From Nostoc sp. ATCC 53789 (lineage in GTDB: Bacteria; Cyanobacteriota; Cyanobacteriia; Cyanobacteriales; Nostocaceae), in NCBI RefSeq assembly GCF_009873495.1, contig NZ_CP046703.1:1488001-1552000 (forward strand): a stretch of 64,000 bases of DNA, written 5' to 3'. The translations under genes were made by a program, and so were the position numbers. Shown here piece by piece: positions 27,167 through 34,617 of this stretch. The notes below the pieces were generated by a model. It had not been told where the DNA came from, ran no database searches, and worked only from the letters and a program-made list of their open reading frames with translations. The first letter of the stretch is position 1; every line of letters begins with the position of its first letter.

Positions 27167-28687
27167 CTATGAACTGTAAACCAGAGGTTGATAATTAGAT
27201 ATACGGTTTTTGACAACAAGCCGCTCTGTATCTACACATCCTCTAGAAATATACTTTTTCAGCAACTTACCCACAATCGAAATACCTTGCTCAATTTCCT
27301 CTGGCGAGAGACAAAAAGTTAGACGCATCGCCGGATAACCTTGCTTATCGGGGAAAAATGCCGAACCGCACGCCAGGTAAACATTTTCTGCAAAAGCTTC
27401 GTTACGAATTATCCCAATCGGAATATCATCTGGTAACTGTACCCAAAGAAATAATCCACCCGTGGGAACTGTCCACCGGATCTCTTCAGGGAAATAACGC
27501 TCCAAAGCTTGCAGCATTATATTACGACTTTGCAGATTATCTGTGCGAAGTCGGCTGAGGTGACGGCGGTAATGTCCTGAAGCGAGATATTCGCTAACTA
27601 TTGTTTGCGAAATACTGGATGTGTGCAAGTCATGAAGCAACTTCTGCTCAATAATTGCTTGATAATGCTTACCTGTAACTACCATATAGCCAACTCGTAA
27701 ACCAGGCATTAAAGTTTTAGAAAAAGTGCTTAAATAAGTGACTAAGTTATTTTTATCTAAAGCTTTAATTGGGGCTGGCACAGCATCAAAATTTATTCCT
27801 TCATAAGCATTATCTTCCAAAATAGGGCACTCATATTTTTCTGCTAATGCTAGTAATTGTTGACGATGATTTTGTGTTGTCGTCAATCCTGTTGGATTGT
27901 GAAAAGTACTAATTGTATAAATTAATTTCGGGCGGTGGCTGCGAAGATATTGCTCTAATAAATCTAAATTCATCCCCTCCGCAGTCATGGGAATGCCAAT
28001 AATCTTAGCTCCTAAGTTTTCTAAAATAGAAATTGCACCATAATAAGTGGGAGCTTCCACAATCACCCAATCACCAGGTTGTACATAATAATTCATCGCT
28101 AATGACAACCCTTGCTGAGAGCCATTAGTAATAATTAAATCTTCTGGAAAAACCTCTAATCCTTGATGTACTAACATCTGAGCAATTTGTCTACACAGAG
28201 TTAGTTGTCCTTGCGGCATCTCATGAGGAAAGAAAATATCAGCATCATCTTGTCTTAGCGCTCGTCTGGCAATGAGGTTAATATCTTTTGGTGGACGAGG
28301 ATAACCGTAGCCAAAATTAATCATTCCTGGCTGTGTCTGTGCTTGTACCAGTGGAGTATACATCTCATAAAAAGAACACTTTCCTGGTTTTGTAATTATG
28401 ACATTTTGGGCTGGAGCGAATTTAGATTCTAGGTTGGTGCTTTTAAGAGGAATGCTACTGACAAAATATCCTGAACCTTGACGAGCAGAAACAATCCCAT
28501 CTGCTTCTAAAACGTTATATGCTTCAATAACCGTGAGTTTATTAACTTGTAAACTTTCTGCCAGAGAGCGAATTGAAGGGAGGCGATCGCCACTTTTGAG
28601 TGCGCCAGATTTAATCAGATGACTGATGCGATCGCGGATCTGCAAATAAATCGGTTTTGGTGATTGCCGTTCTAATAAAATGTTCAT
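27167..28687 (-). CDS. MocR/GntR-type regulator with aminotransferase domain
   Basis: The start at 28687 (MNILLERQ) is preferred; an in-frame TTG at 28750 is possible. The 506-residue protein has an N-terminal GntR winged helix (PIYLQIRDRISHLIKSG, SGDRLPSIRSLAESLQVNKLTV, GIVSARQGSGYFV). A type-I aminotransferase-like domain follows with NPTG, and Lys in TYLSTFSKTLMPGLRVGYM as the PLP site. MocR proteins sense PLP or an amino compound and often control the adjacent gene and themselves. Inverted CTGTACTAG half-sites lie just upstream. The target could be its own gene, the small protein at 28903, or the hydantoinase pair beyond. Confidence 0.88.
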   Translation of the reverse strand: MNILLERQSPKPIYLQIRDRISHLIKSGALKSGDRLPSIRSLAESLQVNKLTVIEAYNVLEADGIVSARQGSGYFVSSIPLKSTNLESKFAPAQNVIITKPGKCSFYEMYTPLVQAQTQPGMINFGYGYPRPPKDINLIARRALRQDDADIFFPHEMPQGQLTLCRQIAQMLVHQGLEVFPEDLIITNGSQQGLSLAMNYYVQPGDWVIVEAPTYYGAISILENLGAKIIGIPMTAEGMNLDLLEQYLRSHRPKLIYTISTFHNPTGLTTTQNHRQQLLALAEKYECPILEDNAYEGINFDAVPAPIKALDKNNLVTYLSTFSKTLMPGLRVGYMVVTGKHYQAIIEQKLLHDLHTSSISQTIVSEYLASGHYRRHLSRLRTDNLQSRNIMLQALERYFPEEIRWTVPTGGLFLWVQLPDDIPIGIIRNEAFAENVYLACGSAFFPDKQGYPAMRLTFCLSPEEIEQGISIVGKLLKKYISRGCVDTERLVVKNRISNYQPLVYSS

Positions 28688-28756
28688 TTTGGCGCACTCG
28701 TCAATGACTAAATAATCATCAATACTGGCAATATAAACTATTTCTACCAACTTTAC

Positions 28757-28848
28757 CTAGTACAGTTGAGAGTTTTTTGACTATACCAGTTGGAATACGG
28801 CTTAACTGTACTAGATCAAATCTGCCAAAACTGTACCTTCTCAGTTGA
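28757..28848. promoter_or_regulatory. ACTGTACTAG half-sites before the MocR gene
   Basis: CTAGTACAGTT (28757-28767) and its exact complement AACTGTACTAG (28804-28814) are an 11-bp inverted pair 36 bp apart. A third half-site, AACTGTACCTTCTCAGTT, follows near 28831-28848. MocR regulators bind repeated half-sites of this size, so autoregulation is likely. Confidence 0.5.
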
Positions 28849-28902
28849 AAAGTATTACGTGAAAGTAAAAGTATAGTTCACTGTTTATCAGGTGCTTTCA
28901 TT

Positions 28903-29118
28903 ATGAATAAATTTAATTTTTTGTTAAATTTACAAAAATATTGGCAAAATTTTGTCATTTGGATGGCTAGTGGTTCTGACCTCCAAGTGTGGCACGAATC
29001 AGACTGGCGTGGTCACATTTCTTCTTGGCACGCCTACGATCCGATGACAGGGCGCTCTGCCTGTTTTGGTTCTGAAGAAGAAATGCGAATTTGGATTGAT
29101 AAGTGTTATTACAGGTAA
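28903..29118 (+). CDS. small conserved cyanobacterial protein
   Basis: The 71-residue protein reads GSDLQVWHESDWRGHISSW then YDPMTGRSACFGSEEEMRIW. The pattern W-x-YDP-x-TG-x-S-x-x-FGSE-x-E-x-R-x-WI recurs in small cyanobacterial proteins I have seen. No cofactor motif, signal or clear membrane helix; the N-terminus (FLLNLQKYWQNFVIWMA) is amphipathic. It is divergent from the MocR gene and could be a regulatory target of it. Function unknown. Confidence 0.65.
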   Translation: MNKFNFLLNLQKYWQNFVIWMASGSDLQVWHESDWRGHISSWHAYDPMTGRSACFGSEEEMRIWIDKCYYR

Positions 29119-29203
29119 AATCTTTTGCCAATCAATATGAGAAATAGACAGTTCAGAACAAGCGATGACATTTGGAAACTTTCAATTCAGGAAAATACTG
29201 GTA

Positions 29204-30790
29204 CTAAGAGACTTTACCAAATCCGCCTCCTCCAGGAGTTTCTATCACAAAAACATCTCCAGGTTTCATCTCTACTGTTGCTGTGCTGTCTAAATTTTCT
29301 TCAATTCCATTCTGACGTTGTATCCAGTTGCGTCCAACAATTGCGGCTTGTCCATCATTTAATCCAAAGGGAGGAATAACTCGATGTCCAGAAAGAATAT
29401 TAGCTGTCATAGGTTCTAAAAAACGGATGCGGCGGACAACTCCATTACCACCTGAATATTGCCCTTTCCCACCACTATCAGGACGAAGGCTAAAGCTTTC
29501 TAAAAGTACAGGATAGCGGGTTTCTAAAACTTCTGGATCGGTCAAACGGGAGTTAGTCATGTGAGAATGAACGCCATCAGTTCCATCAAAATCAATTCCT
29601 GCTCCAGAGCCGCCACAGATAGTTTCATAATATTGATATTGCTCATTACCAAAAGTAAAATTATTCATCGTTCCTTGAGAAGCAGCCATCACACCCAAAG
29701 CGCCATATAAAGCATCAACAATTGTTTGAGAAGTTTCGACATTACCCGCTACCACTGCTGCTGGATAAATTGGGTTCAGCATACAGCCAACCGGAATAAT
29801 AATTTCTAGAGGGTTAAGACACCCGGCATTCAGAGGAATATTATCATCAACCAAAGTCCGAAAGACATACAATACTGCTGCTTGAGTTACAGCTTTCGGA
29901 GCATTAAAATTACTATTTAGTTGCTCAGAAGTTCCAGTAAAATCAATAGTAGCACTGCGGCTTTCTTGATGAATTTTCACTTTTACTTTAATTATTGCCC
30001 CATTATCCATCTCATAACTAAATGAGCCATCTTTGAGAAGGTTGATAGCCTTTCTGACTGATTCTTCAGCATTAGCTTGCACAAACTTCATATAAGCTTG
30101 AACGGTTTCAATTCCATATTGTGAAACCATTTTATAAAGTTCTTGTCCTCCTCGTTCATTTGCGGCAATTTGTGCTTTAAAATCAGCAATGTTTTGGTCA
30201 GGATTACGAGCAGGATAAATATGATTTGAAAGATGCTGTCTTACTGCGACTTCTCGGAAACAGCCATCTTCAACCAAGAGAAAATTATCAAAAAGAATTC
30301 CTTCTTCTTCTACTGTGGTACTGTGAGGAGGCATTGAACCGGGGGTAATCCCACCGATATCTGCTTGGTGTCCACGAGAAGCAACAAAAAATAGGGGCAT
30401 GGGGCATTGGGCATGGGCCATTGGGCATGGATTATTTTCACTACTTTCCAAAAAAACAGGGGTAATTGCAGTGACATCAGGAAGATGGGTTCCGCCGTTA
30501 TAAGGGTTATTAGATAGATAGACATTTCCTGGTTTTAGGGTGTCGCCTTTATCGTTAATTAAACTGCGAACACTTTCACTCATAGAACCTAAATGTACGG
30601 GAATATGGGGGGCATTTGCTACTAATAATCCCGATGATTCAAAAATAGCGCAGGAAAAATCTAGCCTTTCCTTGATATTCACAGATGTAGCCGTGTTTTG
30701 TAACACAATTCCCATTTGCTCGGCGATAAATTGATATAGATTTTTGAATATTTCTAAACGAATGGGATCTGGTTGAGATACTGTGTACAT
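29204..30790 (-). CDS. hyuB: hydantoinase B / oxoprolinase family subunit
   Basis: The 528-residue protein is the HyuB partner of HyuA. Typical segments are TATSVNIKERLDFSCAIF, YLSNNPYNGGTHLPDVTAITPVF, FVASRGHQADIGGITPGSMPP, and the C-terminal GGNGVVRRIRFLEPMTANILSG with a TPGGGGFG end. Together the pair should hydrolyse a hydantoin or 5-oxoproline with ATP. Residues about 118-132 (NNPCPMAHAQCPMP) interrupt a conserved stretch and are encoded by a GGGCATT-type repeat, an in-frame insertion. The start is 8 bp downstream of the HyuA stop. Whether it is still active is uncertain. Confidence 0.88.
   Translation of the reverse strand: MYTVSQPDPIRLEIFKNLYQFIAEQMGIVLQNTATSVNIKERLDFSCAIFESSGLLVANAPHIPVHLGSMSESVRSLINDKGDTLKPGNVYLSNNPYNGGTHLPDVTAITPVFLESSENNPCPMAHAQCPMPLFFVASRGHQADIGGITPGSMPPHSTTVEEEGILFDNFLLVEDGCFREVAVRQHLSNHIYPARNPDQNIADFKAQIAANERGGQELYKMVSQYGIETVQAYMKFVQANAEESVRKAINLLKDGSFSYEMDNGAIIKVKVKIHQESRSATIDFTGTSEQLNSNFNAPKAVTQAAVLYVFRTLVDDNIPLNAGCLNPLEIIIPVGCMLNPIYPAAVVAGNVETSQTIVDALYGALGVMAASQGTMNNFTFGNEQYQYYETICGGSGAGIDFDGTDGVHSHMTNSRLTDPEVLETRYPVLLESFSLRPDSGGKGQYSGGNGVVRRIRFLEPMTANILSGHRVIPPFGLNDGQAAIVGRNWIQRQNGIEENLDSTATVEMKPGDVFVIETPGGGGFGKVS
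30394..30430. repeat. GGGCAT(T/G) tandem repeat inside hyuB
   Basis: Five GGGCAT units, normally intergenic in Nostoc, lie within the coding region. They stay in frame and add about 15 residues rich in Pro, Cys and Met. Confidence 0.7.
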
Positions 30791-30798
30791 TTTTATTC

Positions 30799-32895
30799 CT
30801 ATTTGTCTATAAATTGTAGAATTAAATGATTATATTCAGTTAATCTTGCTTGCCAGTTAGGCTCAACTACAATTGTGCTAATTTTTTCAACAACGATCGC
30901 AGGCCCATTAATACTATCTTCTGGTTGCAAATCTTCTCGTCGGTAAACAGGCGTATCATGCCATCTATCAGCAGTAAACATCCTTACTACTTCAACGGCT
31001 TCGGGGGCTTCAACTAGAGAACGTGTACGAGTAATTAATGGTTCTTCAGGAGTCTTCATTTTCTGAATTACTTCTACCGAGGCTGATTCAACAATTAAAG
31101 TTTTCTCTAATTGAATGAAACCATAACGTGATTTATGTTCATTCTCAAATTCTTGCCGCATCAATACCATATCATCGGCAAAGGTAACGGTTAAATTAGA
31201 GTTAGTTCCTTCATATTTTAAGTTTACTTTTTGGACTATTTCTGTTTGATAATTAGCTTCATTTATTTCACTTCTAGCTTGAGTTTCTAAATATTCCATT
31301 AACTGATGTAATTTAGGGATTAATACTTGAGTTAAAGGCTGTTCTACTCCTCTTTCTCTAATCGCCCTGACATCTGCTAATCCCATTCCGTAGGCAGAGA
31401 GAACACCAGCATAAGGGTGAAGAAATATCTTTTTCATTCCCAAGGTATCGGCAATTAAACAAGCAACTTGTCCGCCTGCGCCGCCAAAACAACAAAGCAC
31501 GTATTGGCTGACATCATAACCTCGTTGCAGACTTATTTTTTTAATTGCGTTCGCCATATTTTCCACTGCGATCGCAATAAATCCAGCCGCTACCTGTTCG
31601 GGAGTACAATGATTTAATGTCGCACTTTGAATATCTTGGGCTAATTGGGTAAATTGCTGAATGACAGTATCTTTATCTAAAGGTAAATTGCCATCAATTC
31701 CAAAAACCGAGGGAAAATATTGTGGGTGAATTTTGCCTAACATTACATTGGCATCAGTAACCGTTAATGGCCCTCCGCGTCGGTAACAAGCAGGCCCAGG
31801 ATTAGAACCAGCAGATTGAGGGCCGACACGATAACTAGAACCATCAAAAAAGAGGATTGAACCGCCTCCAGCCGCAATGGTATTAATTGCTAATACGGGA
31901 ACTCGCATCCGCGCCCCAGCAATTTCTGAATCTAGTTGTCGTTCATACTCTCCTTTAAAGTGGGCGACATCTGTACTTGTCCCTCCCATATCAAAGGTAA
32001 TAACTAACTCAAAACCTGCTCTTTTACTAGTTTGTACTGCACCGACAATACCGCCAGCCGGGCCACTCAAAATACTATCTTTGCCTTGAAATTGTTCGGC
32101 TGCGACTAAACCGCCGTCAGATTTCATGAACATTAATTTGACTCCAGGTAACTGACTCGCTACTTGGTTGACATAGCGGCGTAGAATCGGAGTTAAATAA
32201 GCATCAACTACTGTTGTATCTCCTCGGCTAACTAATTTCATTAGCGGACTAACTTGATGAGATACAGATATTTGGGTAAAGCCGATTTCTTGCGCGATTT
32301 TGGCTATTTGTTGTTCGTGTTTGGGATAGCGATCGCTGTGCATAAAAACAATAGCACAACTCCGAATTCCTGTATGGTAAACTGCTTGTAAGTCATTTCT
32401 GACTTGTTGAATATCTAGAGGTATTAATTCATTTCCATGAGCATCATAACGTTCATCAATCTCAATCACCTGCTCATAAAGCATAGTTGGTAAAACGATA
32501 TGACGGGCAAAGATGTTAGGACGGTTTTGGTAGCCAATTCGCAGCGCATCTTTAAAACCTTTGGTGATGATCAGAACAACTCTGTCTCCTTTCCGTTCTA
32601 ACAACGCATTTGTTGCTACTGTTGTCCCCATTTTTATAACTTCTATCGCTTCAGTAGGAATGGGTTCGTTACTGGAAATACCCATAATATCCCGTATACC
32701 TTGGATGGCTGCATCTTGATATTGTTCAGGATTTTCTGAAAGTAGCTTGTAAACTATAATCCATTGCTTTTTAGGTAGGGAAACAATTAAAAAACGTTCA
32801 GGATGTCTTGAAAGTCTGTCTATAATTGCCTGATTATTAGTAACGGCAACAATATCTGTGAATGTACCACCTCTATCAGCAAAAACTTTCAACAT
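30799..32895 (-). CDS. hyuA: hydantoinase A / oxoprolinase family subunit
   Basis: The 698-residue protein has the actin-like HyuA fold: FADRGGTFTDIVAV at the N-terminus (first phosphate loop), MGTTVATNALLERKG, SGPAGGIVGAV, FDMGGTSTDVAHF (second phosphate loop), and AGGGSI plus GPACYRRGGPLTVTDAN. It provides the ATP-dependent half of a hydantoinase or 5-oxoprolinase. The gene is directly upstream of hyuB in the same direction, so the two form an operon. In eukaryotes and some bacteria the halves are fused; here they are split. 5-oxoproline recycling is the simplest role, but substrates cannot be told from the sequence. Confidence 0.9.
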   Translation of the reverse strand: MLKVFADRGGTFTDIVAVTNNQAIIDRLSRHPERFLIVSLPKKQWIIVYKLLSENPEQYQDAAIQGIRDIMGISSNEPIPTEAIEVIKMGTTVATNALLERKGDRVVLIITKGFKDALRIGYQNRPNIFARHIVLPTMLYEQVIEIDERYDAHGNELIPLDIQQVRNDLQAVYHTGIRSCAIVFMHSDRYPKHEQQIAKIAQEIGFTQISVSHQVSPLMKLVSRGDTTVVDAYLTPILRRYVNQVASQLPGVKLMFMKSDGGLVAAEQFQGKDSILSGPAGGIVGAVQTSKRAGFELVITFDMGGTSTDVAHFKGEYERQLDSEIAGARMRVPVLAINTIAAGGGSILFFDGSSYRVGPQSAGSNPGPACYRRGGPLTVTDANVMLGKIHPQYFPSVFGIDGNLPLDKDTVIQQFTQLAQDIQSATLNHCTPEQVAAGFIAIAVENMANAIKKISLQRGYDVSQYVLCCFGGAGGQVACLIADTLGMKKIFLHPYAGVLSAYGMGLADVRAIRERGVEQPLTQVLIPKLHQLMEYLETQARSEINEANYQTEIVQKVNLKYEGTNSNLTVTFADDMVLMRQEFENEHKSRYGFIQLEKTLIVESASVEVIQKMKTPEEPLITRTRSLVEAPEAVEVVRMFTADRWHDTPVYRREDLQPEDSINGPAIVVEKISTIVVEPNWQARLTEYNHLILQFIDK

Positions 32896-32960
32896 TTCTC
32901 TATTTCCTTAATGCTGTTTAAATCGTTATTTAAACCTCGTCTATCTTGAGAAGCATAGTT

Positions 32961-33092
32961 TTGTAGGTTGGGTGCAGCGATAGCGTAACCCAACATAAAT
33001 AAGGCGGTAGTGTTGGGTTGCGTTTCACTCCACCCAACCTACATAAATATATCTTTTAAAAAACTCTAGGTTTCAACATAGATGAGGTTTAT
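32961..33092 (-). repeat. 131-bp dispersed palindromic repeat, copy 2
   Basis: This is the reverse-oriented copy of 787-917: the same GTAGGTTGGGTG palindrome and the same 50-bp flank ending at TGAGGTTTAT. A few substitutions separate them. It ends 90 bp from the ISL3 transposase remnant but is not part of its coding region. Confidence 0.85.
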
Positions 33093-33182
33093 ATCAAACG
33101 ATTAAAATTGTTCAACATTAAATATAGACTTTGCTCAGTCACATTTTTACTGAACTTATAAAAATTGGTTCATCCGTTACTT

Positions 33183-34404
33183 TTATGGAGAATTAATAGA
33201 AAAGTGCCAGTTTAATAAACTGCGTAATCGAAAATTGCTAAAATTCCGAAAGCCATACCCAAGTCTTTTAATTAACTTGAGTTTATTATTAATTCCTTCT
33301 ACAGTACCACTGTTAGTTCTGCCATCAAAATAACCGACTATTTCCCCAAACCATCTCACCATTGTCCCTAGACTTTTCGGAAAGTATGAACGTGCATCAT
33401 ACATCCAATCTAATAATTGTGTTATGCTATCTCCCCAAGATTTAGTGGTTTCAAATATCTGGCGGAATTGTTCTTTAAGTGCGTGCATTTTAGCCAGAGT
33501 CGGCGACACCTCTAACACGGAGTTTAATTTTGATTTTTGCTTTTCGTTTAAAGAATCTTCATTTTTAATTAAACTATATTTGCTTTTAGTTAATGCCTCT
33601 AGTTGGCGAGATTTTTCGGATTTATCTTCTAACGACATTGCTGCTTTCTTCTCAGTTTTACGCATCCGATCTAATTCATCATTTACTTGTTTCATCACAT
33701 GAAAACTGTCAGCAGTTATGTTAGCATTTGGCATTAAATCTTCTACTAAGCTTTTATAAGGCGACCAGAGATCAATACTCACTTCAACAAGCATGATTAA
33801 GTACTTCAAATCCCCAGCCAGCAATTACTTCACGGATATCTTCTATTCGTCGTGATTGCACTATTTCAATTGGCTTATGAGTATCTAAATCCACTAATAC
33901 TGCTAAGTAGTTTCCTTGACCTTTAACTAAAGCTATTTCATCTATACCTAACTTTTTTACCTGGCTTAGATTAATATTTAATATTTGTGAAGCTTGCTTT
34001 TTTAACATTGATTCTACTTCTTCATCACTCAATCCATTCCTTTCGGCAACACTATGAATATTACTATTTAATACTTGTTGTACTATGTCTGTTGCTAATC
34101 TTTTTGTATATCCTTTACTTTTATCTACAAAATCCAATTTCTCACTAAAGACTTTTTTACATTTATGACATTTGAACTGGCGACGATTTATTTTTAAGAG
34201 TACTGGCTTTTTACTCCAAGATAAATCATGAATCATCCGCCAATGATTTTGATGTATACTCTGAGTATTTTGCCCACAAGATGGGCAAGTCGAATAGTTA
34301 ACGCTTTTTTCTATCGTTATAATTATTTCTTCCCCTTCAATTTCTTGAAAATCTAATACTTTCGTATCGGGCAGATTCAGGATTTGCTCTACAGTAAATT
34401 TCAT
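33183..34404 (-). pseudogene. ISL3-family transposase, frameshifted
   Basis: The N-terminal half (33784-34404, 206 residues) has the zinc-binding CPSCGQNTQSIHQ and CHKCKKVF and the start of the DDE domain (LGIDEIALVKGQGNYLAVLVDL). It stops at NHAC. The C-terminal half (33183-33824) continues one base out of frame with EVSIDLWSPYKSLVEDLMPNA, ADSFHVMKQVN and GTVEGINNKLKLIKRLGYG. A one-base shift near 33790-33800 separates them. ISL3 elements are not known for programmed frameshifting, so this is probably a dead copy. Element ends and target duplication could not be fixed. Confidence 0.88.
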
Positions 34405-34617
34405 AGCGATACCTACGGCACACTGCGTGAAAGCCTTAATTTTTACTGTGTTATAGTATAAATCATGCTATTTGGATTATTTCAGTATACGTGAAGCTGC
34501 TACAATGCTTACACAGTCTATGTTTTAAGGATAAATATCATTAAAATGTAGTTAATAAAATTTACTAAAATTTAGTAACCACCATAAAAGCACCGGAAGA
34601 ACCTAAAAATTATTTAT

